Shown piece by piece: positions 10,756 through 22,128 of a stretch of DNA of 54,041 nt. A model generated the notes under the pieces. The model saw only the letters and a program-made list of their open reading frames with translations. It had not been told where the DNA came from and ran no database searches. This stretch comes from Diatrype stigma (Eukaryota; Ascomycota; Sordariomycetes; Xylariales; Diatrypaceae), in contig JAKJXP020000167.1 of assembly GCA_022225965.2 (NCBI GenBank), positions 1 through 54,041 on the forward strand, read 5' to 3'. Each line of letters starts with the position of its first letter. The first letter of the stretch is position 1. Made by a program: the position numbers and the translations under genes.

Positions 10756-13168
10756 AATGAGTTGGTCTTGTATGGAGCTGGTAAAGGGATGGTTTGTGTG
10801 AAGTTAGATAGAATGGGTGACAAGGGGGCTAAGTTGCGAGAATGCTCTTGTGCAATAACGTTGCTCTCCAGATGATGGAGAAACTGATTCCTGCCAGAAA
10901 CGGACGGGAATATCCCGTGGGAGGAGCACGCTATTTATATAGATTTCCCCCGAGTATATTCGTACCTCTCATAGTTGGGCGATATGGCATTAGTGTCGGT
11001 GTGTCCATGAATCGGGCACATTCTATTCTTCCCCGGAGGCTATTGTTTCGAACACCACGCGTAGCTAGGTTAGAAAACTGTGTACTCGGGTACTGAGTTC
11101 TCGGGCACTGGGTGTAGCTTGAGGAAAACTCAAGAGTATAGATGGTTTGACTACGATATACGAGTCACAAGATGATACAATCTTGCTAATAACGTAGGGG
11201 GGTATAGCCGGGCGCCTCAGTACAACGCCCAGGTTCCATTCATTATTCCCCTGCTATGTAATCTCCGAAGGTTGACTATGTTCTACTACCTCAGCTCTCT
11301 TAGATGGAGCCCTGAGAAACTCATAACTAGTTTCTATAGTGCGGTAGAGGGACCGGGGCCTCGAGTGTCTATAGGCTAAAGATCACCCTTGCCTCGTGGC
11401 GACACCCCTCTAGCAGTCACAAAACACTCGTGTGGGTATTAGTGAGATACAGCCCTTCAAGTCACCCTCATGGACATGGTGGTATATGTATATATGGGTC
11501 AATGGTAAGTTTACGCGTATTTTCGTTTCACCTTCACGATCTTTGTGGCCGAATATATTCTCCCAAACCACACAGCGAGGAAGCATGATATTTGGGTCAA
11601 AAGAAAGAGTATCAACAAACTACATGCTTATACGAAGCGGATTACATTGGGGAATTAGAAACTACTACATATTGAGATGCCAATCAGTTTGTGTATAGCC
11701 TACCCCCAAGGGTGTTCACCCCCAAGGTAATATTCCAGCCGTTGGGACTACTATACATGCGGGTATGTCGACGATTTAAGCTTTGTTGTTTGAACGGGTC
11801 GGCCCGCCAACCACAACTTCTGGCTTGGTCATTTCAGCCCTACTACCAAAAGCGATGTTCGGATTAAGTTTCAAAAATTAACTTTAACTAAGCTTTTGAA
11901 AGACGTTAGACGGGCAGTTGGGCGATTCCCTCACACCTGACACTGAGCCCCTTTTTACAGTACCCAATGCTACCGGTACCACCTAATACCACCACCAGAT
12001 AACACCTACCACCACCCACTAGAAGAGAAACTCATGACCATGTGGCTTGCCAATATAATACCACAGATCATAATCACGTCGTATACCCGAAATAGAAAGG
12101 TCCCAACCGCCCCCGCAACTCCCTTAGGACCTAGCCCTAACCCTGACCGCGGAGGTGCCAGTAACTCGGTCGGGCGTGACTCTAAGTGTGGCATGCGTTG
12201 CTGGTTTCGGTATTTGCCTGAATGTTAATATGGCCCGTGTACTTGCAAAGATGTCTCTATACCTGGTTCTAGTGGAGAGGTTAGGGCTTCCACTTATCCA
12301 TCAGCCCGTTCTGTGCTGTAATCCCGATCAAACGGGAGGCGTACCTACGTAGTAGTTAGACTAATTGTCTGCAGAGACCCGCGGTTCCACGTGCTAAGTT
12401 TCTATCTCGGTAGGAACCTGGTGCCCTGACACTTTAGTAGCCAGTGTCACAGTAAACAGAGAGGGATTGATACTCCGCGGCTGCCCGCTGATGCGGCCAG
12501 TCCATAATCCATACCTGATTAATACAGTACACTTTTGCTCCTCTATTGCTACCTTTCATTGCTGTACCAAGACTTACAGTTAGAGCCATACATAGTAATG
12601 GTGAAACTGGATGCCTAGACTAAAGACCGAAATAGTAAGTACGAGGTTTGTTATGTATATACGGAAAATATTATACTATGTCACGTAGTACTAACGAAAA
12701 GGTTGAGTTACCTGTGTAGGTAGTAGGCAGCATTGGTCGGGTACCAGTGCAAGACAGTGGGGAGGTTTCACCTTTCTTAAGCTCAGCAGCAACCAAAACA
12801 TTATATAGTGAGGTCAGGGGCAACCAGGGGGTATGTGTCCAGCGTGGCGGTCACTCGTGATCGGGCCACAACAGACTTATACAAGCCTTGAAGTTATATC
12901 ACTCACTATATTCATATGATGCGTCCTCTAATAAAAGTCTATATTCTTGATCCAAGCACCCCGAGGGGCCATCGCAAAGTCACCCGGGGTAAAACCTCCT
13001 TAGAAACCCAAGTAGGTACCCTATGTATATAGATGAGGTCATCCTTGATAAGCAGCCTACATGATGTCATCCTTCCGACTCTGAGTCCCAACTGTCCCGG
13101 TGAAGTTGATGGTAATGGTGTTGGCAATGTTGATGAGTGACAGGACATGTGAGCATTTAGCCAGGCTT
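10756..13168. other. Gene-poor spacer with a diverged repeat
   Basis: About 2.4 kb without a convincing gene on either strand. It contains one copy of a dispersed repeat (12366-12470, listed separately) and a short CCCTAACCCT word near 12135 that is too short to be called telomeric. The right end is the 3' flank of the subtilase gene. The left end is the promoter region of the Gln-rich gene on the minus strand. Confidence 0.5.
12366..12470 (+). repeat. Dispersed repeat, mutated copy (pairs with 19721-19825)
   Basis: This stretch shares ordered identity blocks with 19721-19825: TGTCTGC-GAGACCCGC, TCCACGTGCTA, CGGTAG and AGCCAGTGTC-CAGT. Where the two differ within the last block, this copy has A for G (CACAGTAAACAGAGAG against CGCAGTGGACCGCGAG), and it is AT-richer overall. 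That bias is what repeat-induced point mutation leaves in ascomycetes. The element type is unknown. Confidence 0.6.
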
Positions 13169-14558
<1,390 letters not shown>

Positions 14559-17500
14559 GGTTGATGATTAGGTATGTAGACAAGGGATATGGTGAGGCTG
14601 TCTGTGATGATCTAGAAATGTATATCCGGATGAAGAGGGATCTTCCCTCGTCTTATATAGACCTCATGAGTCTTCGTAGATGGCGTAATGGGACGGGTGG
14701 ACGACGTACCTCATTGTTGCTATACAGGCAAGACTCCAGTGAAGCTGTCAGCACACGACAGCCTTTTGCTTCTTCCAACTCTTACAGCTTCCCCTTCGGC
14801 GGTAGGGGGCGAGACTGGGTTGGAATGGGGGGGTGACGGCGAAGAGTGCTGAATAAGGCAGGAGAGTACCATTATCCTCATAGCTGCATCGATGGCACAA
14901 GATGGCCAACGACGCGAGACTTGGCACAGAGAACATGTTGGCGCCAGGAGCGTGACAAGGGGGCTACGGAAGCCTCTTCGAAGAAGCGTGACACAGGATA
15001 AAACATGTCAAGAACGCCTCCCACATACGGCTTCACATGCGTAGATAGATAAGAACTGCTGCGGTGGAAGCCAACTTTTCCCGAGATATGTAGCACAACA
15101 TGTGCATTGCATGGAAGTGGGTTGCGTGAACTGCTTTTCGTACGCTATAGAATATTGTCTCCAACCTAGGTAGCACATGTGCTCCGCATCGAGGTCTGAA
15201 GTCGGAAGAGTGCCCGGATCTACATCCTGGACAGGTTATCAAATCGACAATCCCAACTTTTAAGCTTCGAGCCATCTCAAGCCTCCTGGTCATGACAGGA
15301 GACAGAGATTCCCAAGTCAGCGACTAGGCTGAGCAGCCCTACTGGAATAGGCAGGAGAGGGAGTTCGATGTGGCTGACTGCTCAGAGACAAGGCATTTTG
15401 TTCGTTCAACCCTAACCCCTATAATGCGGCGCCATATAGCATCGTATATCCAATCACACAGCCATCTTTGAGCCGTACTCGGCTAGGGTATCGGCGAACA
15501 AGCGATGCGCAACATTGAGTTATGCTTATGTTTGCGGGGCCTATGATTGCCGGACGGGTCTCAGCGCACACACACCCACCCGGGAGCAGGCTGATGGCAT
15601 CGTTGGGCTGACCTGAACCCCAATACCGGCTCGGCCGGGCTCGGGGCTCGGGAGGACAATGGTTCCTCAGCCACCTGATCCAACTGAGGATTGCGGTACC
15701 CGGGTCAGCTGGTGTGGGCGAAGAGTGGTTCTGAAGTCTTGGCTTTCCAGCACAAACTTGCTAAGGGTGGCAAGCAGCTTCCCTTCTTGTCTCCAGCGCC
15801 TGCTATCGACGAACGAGCCGTGTCCTACCGCGCAAAAGCAAATAGCACGCCTGAAGTGCGTGATATTGGTAATGGTGGATGTGGGAGAGGCGATATAAGG
15901 GGCTGTCCGCCCAATCCAGCCGATGCTACCTTGGCTGGCTCCCTTGGCTTCCAAGGCAATGCAGCGGCGCTCTGCAAGCCAGACAGGCAATCTCTCATCT
16001 TGGGTTGCTGTCGCCGTTGACCAAAACGCCAAGACGCCCAGGGGGGTAGGGTAGGGGGCACGGATACGGCATACATTGGCCCTATGACGATATGAGGCGC
16101 TAGCCACCCGATTGGCTGCAACTCGATCTTCGCGATCGGGAGGCCACCATGACGCCTGAGTCCAGAACCGGCGGCGCCGCCATGCGGCATCGGCATATGC
16201 AGGATGATTCGTGGGGTCATGCTTATAGGTGAGCCCTATCAGAAGCTATACAGAACCACTAATATCGGCCCTTCCACTTACGTCCATCCCAACAAGACTT
16301 CAGACCTGAGAGTCTCCAAACCTTGCTCGGCTTCGGCTGCAAAGCTGGATCGAAAAGGAAATACTTAGAAGCCCAGAACTGCGCGTCGCCTGTTTGCAAT
16401 ATGTATCCACCAAATATACGTACCTTGAAGCATTGAACTATTTAAGTTTATACTCAAGCTTTGAGAACATGAAAATATGAGTATATAACTGAGTCCACGT
16501 TTGTATTTTAGTCCAGGGGTATAAACGGTTTACCTGTTAGAGTTGGGATAATGCGCAATAGCCGTTTCTATAAGCTCACGCCCCTCTTCGTTTCATCCGT
16601 GAGTGGATATTTGACTTCAACGTCGTCGGACAAATATGGTTGATCTTTTCGAGACGCCCTAAACCCTGTTTTATCCGAACTATGTTCTTGTGCTTATCAC
16701 ATGAGATACACTTAATACTACAGGGGATGCACTTCGTACGAATATCCTTAATGTATACATCTGCCTCTATGAAGGTGTCTGCTGTTCCGTTGAAGCTTAA
16801 GTTATGAGCGTCTACCCCTTCGTTGTTTCAAAGAGGAGGAGCTCCTGTCGATGGCTTACCTGAGATCGATCAAGCCTTACCATACGGAGAAGGGCTTTTT
16901 GGATAGACGGTGCGTTGATCGGAAGTTTCGCAACTTAAGTGTTCGGAGGTATACTAGAACATGCCTTCGAATAGGACATAGGCGTAGGTATCAACTTCGA
17001 CAACCACAATTACCCAAAGAAAGACAAGAACAATTGCGGTTAGGTAAGTTTCCCAGAGCTCCTCTGGAGAGTATAAACCGCTTGCTCGGAAATTGAAGGG
17101 TAAGGGTCGTTGCTGACATCACAACAGACTGACGCACACTTCCGACGAGGACGTTATCACGGCCACGACGACTTGAGGGGACCTTTGGCCCCCCCGCCTG
17201 GCCACAACTTTCACCGCTAAGGGGTTACAATTGGGACCGATCCTACGTGAAAGATATAGTCTTTAGGCTAGCAAACAAGGTTCGTGAACTTTAGCAGTCC
17301 TAGTTCTTACCGCTTGCTAAGCCCACATAACAGCAAATGATCCAAGAAAGGAACAAGTTTTATCAGAAGGTAAACTGCGATGAGCTCCATGAAAGAGCCG
17401 ATAATGGAAGACGTCGCCCCTAACAGGAAATATTGGGCGCCGGGGGGGGGGGGGGGGGTTGTAATCAGGTCAGACACAAATAAATGGGCTGTNNNNNNNN

Positions 17501-17592
17501 NNCCGACTTCTTTTCTTTACTTATATAATTAACTTAATATCTTAGTTACATTACTAACGAAGTTTAAATAATTTATAAATAAACTTTCTTTT

Positions 17593-17623
<31 letters not shown>

Positions 17624-18264
17624 TTGTAATCAGGTCAGACTCAATTAAAGGGGCTGTGTCTTCTAGAAACTCTTCATCTCAGATCGTTCAGCCCTCATCG
17701 AGATATTTTCGTATGAACATGACGATTAGTCAAGGTACTTCATTCCCTATGCAGAATTGTGACATAGCGCCTCCATAGCTGCTGTGTATGGTGTTAGTAC
17801 ACAAGTACTTGATGTTGTTGAGTAAGTAACCTAGATTCTAGTTAGTTATGCCAGCTACCTATATACCTACCATCCACAGTGCGTTTCACCTGTGATTTTG
17901 GGTACCACATGTGCGCTCGCCATATAGTACATATGTATCTACCAGAAGGTCTATGCATCAGGTATCTGGTAGTTGGTGATTTCTGTAGTTTATGGTTCTT
18001 GCACGCGGCCGAACCTTACTCTACTCACGTGTGTAGAGAACAGATGGTCGGCGCAGGAGCGGTTTTATAAACCGTCAGTGCTATCTGCCGTCCCTCTCCT
18101 CCATAACCTCCATCAATCATCGCCTAGAAATTTCACGGAGCAAACAGACTATTGCATTGCAAAGGCGGAATCGTTATTGCTATAGTGGCAGTGGCGCTAT
18201 ATTCAGTTTCACACCCGAGGAAATATTATAGCTTCGAGAGTCACCGCCAATCAACACACCCAGC
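14559..18264. other. 3.7 kb gene-poor region containing a gap
   Basis: No gene is called. The left 600 bases are the subtilase promoter. A GC-rich island at about 15520-16220 carries overlapping open frames on both strands (the largest 146 codons on minus), none recognisable. At 16851-17043 a plus-strand frame is followed by a well-formed candidate intron (gtaagt at about 17044, ctgac branch, acag at about 17127), but the joined frame stops at once, so it is left uncalled. G-runs and an N gap lie at 17442-17657 (listed separately). The last 200 bases are the promoter of the BIM1-like gene. Confidence 0.5.
17442..17657. other. Assembly gap (10 N) between duplicated poly-G junctions
   Basis: A run of 17 G (17442-17458) is followed by a 34-base sequence starting TTGTAATCAGGTCAGAC and then by 10 N (17493-17502). 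After about 93 AT-rich bases a run of 28 G (17596-17623) is followed by nearly the same 34 bases (17624-17657, three mismatches by eye). The simplest reading is that two contig ends representing one locus were scaffolded side by side without being merged. The local order should not be trusted. Confidence 0.8.
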
Positions 18265-19376
18265 ATGTTCTCAATGATCCTCATCCTTCTCTTCGCCGGT
18301 GTGCGTTTGGTATCGGCCCACATGGCCATCAACTACCCCTTTTGGCGTGGCGACAGTATATGGAAAGACAAAACGAACAGCCAGTACACAATTCCATGTG
18401 AGTAGTACCCTGGAGTGGCATATCCTTGGAAGGGAACTTGCTGCGTCCAGTAAATCATCGATCATGTATCTCGCTCCTTCTCAATGTGTGCGCGGTGTTC
18501 AATATCTAAATGCTATTGACCGTCCGTTGATCGCTAGTTCGATACTTGTTGGAACTCTGGATTCAGATTTAATTCATAGTTGAATTTGGAGTATTCTCGT
18601 TGAAGTTGAATAATACTCGAGGGACGGCTTACTGAGCGCAGCAATGCCCCCTTCCCTAAATATCCTAACAACCATCTAACCAACAAACAGGTGCCGGCTT
18701 CCCCGTCACTAGCAACCGAACCGAGTGGCCACTCGCGGGCGGCGCTCTCGCGGTCGAGACGCACCAGCCCTGGGAGATCTTCCACATCAACATCGGGCTG
18801 GGCAACGACCCTCGCGTGTTTAACAAGACGCTCACGCCGTTTCACGTCAACATCACCGGCAAGGGCACCGCCTGCATTCCCTTGGTGCGGGTCCCGATCG
18901 GGATCGGCTATGACCGCCAGAACGCCACTCTTCAGGTCGTCAGCTACAGCTCGCTCGGCCAGGCTCTTTACAACGTGAGTTATATCTTACTGACTGATTC
19001 ATCCACCCAGCCGTTCATGCATTCAACACTGCCATGCCTAAATTTGTGAGGACGAACCGGAACGGTGTGCTAACCAGGGTTTCCCGCAACTTCCCAGTGC
19101 GCCGATATCACCTTCAACGCGTATCACCCGGTGGAGGTCCCAAAGGGAGTATGTCGCAATTCGACTGGAGTCAGTATGCGGTTTATCGATGAGACTAGGC
19201 TTCCACACCCCCCCGTACGTACCAAAAACAGTCCACGTTGCTTTCTTTTCGCTCCCTTCTGCCACTGACTTGTACTTTGAAAATCTAAATAGGCTCCTCA
19301 TCATATCCGCCCGAAGAAGTTTAAAGAAAAATGCATGAAGTTTCGGTGCCCGAGGTGGATACGACATTGCTGCTAG
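18265..19376 (+). CDS. BIM1-like (X325) secreted copper-binding protein, 205 aa
   Basis: Four exons by eye: 18265-18397, 18691-18974, 19098-19214 and 19293-19376, all with GT-AG introns and matching phases (the last has a ctgac branch site). An 18-residue signal peptide ends in LVSA, so the mature protein begins with His (H19): HMAINYPFWRGD. An N-terminal His followed by a Y-P-x-x-R-G stretch, then PCAGFP (Cys45), a T-H-Q-P-W segment (H69) and FHINIG (H76) is the pattern of the BIM1/X325 family, LPMO-related proteins that bind copper through a histidine brace but are not oxidative glycosidases. Cysteines near 45, in TACIPL, in YNCADI and in GVCRNS probably form disulfides. The family often has a GPI-anchored tail; here the last exon is short and basic and no hydrophobic tail is seen, so either the protein is free or the last exon is wrong. 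Proposed role: extracellular copper uptake or surface interaction. Confidence 0.85.
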
Positions 19377-20339
19377 ATAAGGGAGAGGTAGGAAACAGCA
19401 TGTTTCTTCAGGCTTTGGAAGCTATAAATAGGGGGGCGGGAATGGTGACAGCCCCTTGCAGCCATGCGACTGCCATGCGACTTGCGTATAAATACCCATA
19501 TACCTATGTAGCTGGCATTACTTCATTCTGGAGTCTGGCTTTCGAAAAGACTTCTCTCTTTCTTTCTTTCCTTCTTTTGTTCTACTATAATAGGAGCTGC
19601 TGATGTAACTGCAACTATAACACAGGAACAAGTAGGTAGAAAGAAGCCTTAGTACAACCTGAAGTACACATAAGGTCCACTGCTGCCAAACCCTGCCATC
19701 AGCCATTCGGCCATGGCAAGTGTCTGCCGAGACCCGCTTCTCCACGTGCTAGCCATCCCGGTAGCACCCCAGGACTGCGCTAACCCAGCACCCTAGCCAG
19801 TGTCGCAGTGGACCGCGAGTGATCCGTTCACTCCAACTATCCCTGTAGGCTGTCGCCGCTGTCCCTCTTCCCCTGTCGTGCCCTGCAGAAGCGGATCCCT
19901 AGGCACACTAATACAGAACAAGAAAGGCTCCAGAAACGTGTGCGTGTGCGTGTCGTCGTAGTCGTTGCAACTCGCAGCTCGCAGCTCGCAGCTTGGCTTG
20001 CCGTCTGAAGTGAAGCATCCCTTGACTGACTCTGTAGAACTCGTGGTTCAATTGTGTACATACCCAGGGGTCTTTGTTGAAAGCGCCGTCTAAACCTCCC
20101 CTTGACGAGCCATAATGCTCCCTCTTTGCAGACTATCATAGGAATCACATCAGTACCGTCTGTCCGTCTCTTCTTCGCGTCGCATTCGCCCCGTAAGTAC
20201 TTATGTGATTCGATTGAGTTCTTACTGTTCCAATGGAAATCCCCGGACTGAGAGGTACGTCATCATCACATTTCCCAGAACCTCCAGCGTATTCGCAAAT
20301 CGGCACCATAGAATATTTCGACGTCCGGACTTGCCTCAT
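19377..20339. other. Intergenic, with repeat and ZIP promoter
   Basis: No gene seen. It contains the better-preserved copy of the dispersed repeat (19721-19825), a tandem CGCAGCT stretch at about 19973-19991, and the presumed promoter of the ZIP transporter. Confidence 0.5.
19721..19825 (+). repeat. Dispersed repeat, better-preserved copy (pairs with 12366-12470)
   Basis: Same block order as the copy at 12366-12470 but GC-richer (for example TCGCAGTGGACCGCGAG). No terminal repeats or target duplication could be recognised around either copy, and both lie outside genes on the same strand. Type unknown. Confidence 0.55.
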
Positions 20340-21773
20340 ATGGTAAATCTGGCCATGAGCTATATATGCTGACTTTGACGGGTATGTCTAGATGTATCTT
20401 GGTCCTCTATCCCAACCGACGTCTTATTAGCCGAGCTTTCGAAACGACAACAGGATGGGGTCAAGCGCGATGGCAATAGCGACGAGAGACCAGTGTGCGG
20501 GTCGAGGGAGAGAGGCAGCTACGACACACCCCTCCACGTCTTTGCATTGTTCTTGATCCTGTTCCTCAGTACTGTCGCATGCGGCGTTCCTCTAATCTCG
20601 CGTCGAGCCTCCCAGAGCCGCCGAACCAACTACATCATCTTCCTTAGCCAGCACTTCGGTACGGGCGTCCTGATCGCGACCGCCTTCGTCCACCTGCTTC
20701 CGACCGCCTTCATGTCTCTCATGGACCCATGTCTTCCGTACGCCTTTAGCAAGGGATACAAACCAATGGCTGGCCTCGTCGCCATGGTCTCCACCCTGGT
20801 AGTCGTAGCGATGGAGTCATACCTGACTACGAGAGGTGCCGGGCACTCGCACGCGCACAACCATGAATGGGAACCTGAATATGAGTCTGTAGAGGAAGCA
20901 CGCGAAGAAGATGATCATACAAAAGCAAATAATAGTACAAATGGTGGCCTCGCTGCAAGGAGAGAGCACGGCCACCGGCCAACAAACATATCTTTGGACG
21001 ACCTGGGCGCGTCCCAGGGGCTCATGGCCGATGTTTCCCCTCTTCCAACTTCGACCCCAAGGATTGCCGAACCGCCTAATGGGAACAAGCTACATGCGCC
21101 TAGCAAGGGCGTTGATGAACGCGGGTCTGAAGACGACTCGGACGACTCGGACGACGATCTTGTCATGGACCTGGAGGGTTTAGACCCGACTGCTAGCGAT
21201 GAAGGGCAGTCTCTCGCGCGGAACGGGGAATCCTCTGCGCGGCCCAATCCAGAACCCACAGTTCCACAGACGGCCGACGAGCAGAAACGCCAGATGTTGC
21301 AGTGTCTTCTGTTGGAGGCTGGAATCTTGTTCCACAGCGTGTTCATCGGCATGGCGGTATCGGTGGCTACTGGCCCACCGTTTGTCGTGTTCCTCATCGC
21401 CATCGCCTTCCACCAGACGTTCGAGGGGCTGGCGCTGGGATCGCGCATCGCGGCCATCTCATTCCCGCGGCGCTCCCTCCGGCCGTGGCTCATGGTGCTC
21501 GCCTACGGGACCACCACGCCGATCGGCCAGGCCATCGGGCTCGGCGTGCACACCATGTACGACCCCAAGAGCCAGACGGGGTTGCTGATGGTGGGTTTCA
21601 TGAACGCGATCTCGAGCGGCCTGCTGCTCTTCGCCGGCCTCGTGCAGCTGCTGGCCGAGGACTTCCTCAGCGAGAAGAGCTACAGGTCGCTCAAGGGCAA
21701 GCAGCGCAGCCACGCCGGGCTCGCCGTCCTGACGGGCGCCGGGCTCATGGCTCTTGTGGGCGCCTTTGCTTAG
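20340..21773 (+). CDS. ZIP-family zinc/iron transporter, about 461 aa
   Basis: The frame is open from 20379 to the stop at 21773, but no in-frame ATG precedes the first membrane span, so the start must lie in an upstream exon. I propose ATG at 20340-20342 followed at once by a 48-bp intron (gtaaat, gctgac branch, gtctag) and exon 2 at 20391 (DVSWSSIPTDVLLAELSKRQ). The protein then has ZIP features: TM1 (HVFALFLILFLSTVACGVPL), TM2 with SQHFGTGVLIATAFVHLLPTA, TM3, a long cytosolic loop with the metal-binding HSHAHNH and acidic D/E-S repeats, and TM4-TM5 with the metal pore motifs HSVFIGMAVSV and HQTFEGLALGSR, then three more spans. This is the Zrt1/Zrt2 plasma-membrane class that brings zinc into the cell. 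Length is normal (about 400-480). It lies next to a copper-binding BIM1-like gene on the same strand. Confidence 0.88.
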
Positions 21774-22128
21774 GGGGCAAGAACAGCGTGGCAGGGGGCC
21801 TTTTGTACGACTAATCTGTAATGTTCTAACCTGCGGTACCTATCGTCCAGGGGCGGAGAGAAGCGGGATGTAGAGATGTAATCTAGAGATGGCGCGGGTT
21901 ATCTACTTATTTATCTGCACTGGGTACTGACTGGCGTTTCACGGAATGGTCCATACAACGGTTTCACACACAATGGTTGAGCATGCGGCGACCTATAGGA
22001 ATTTTCCGAGAAGACTACACAAAACAAATTCTGATTTCGACTTATTCCGGTCTTTTTTGTCCCCAGCCCATCCGTGTTCTACGTTCCCCAGGGGTCGACC
22101 GACCACCTCGTGCTACATACATACGTAT
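21774..22128. other. Convergent 3' intergenic region
   Basis: This is the space between the 3' ends of the ZIP gene and the CE15 esterase gene, which converge. No gene or obvious terminator beyond AT-rich stretches is seen. Confidence 0.5.

Noticed and set aside
12133..12150. CCCTAACCCT, a telomere-like word (also CCCTAACCCC near 15411)
   Set aside because: Fewer than two full repeats, not at a contig end, and surrounded by ordinary sequence. Chance is the better explanation.
16851..17215. Possible two-exon gene with intron gtaagt...ctgac...acag
   Set aside because: The splice sites look good, but the joined frame meets a stop immediately and the protein is basic without recognisable content. 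It is next to an unreliable assembly gap.
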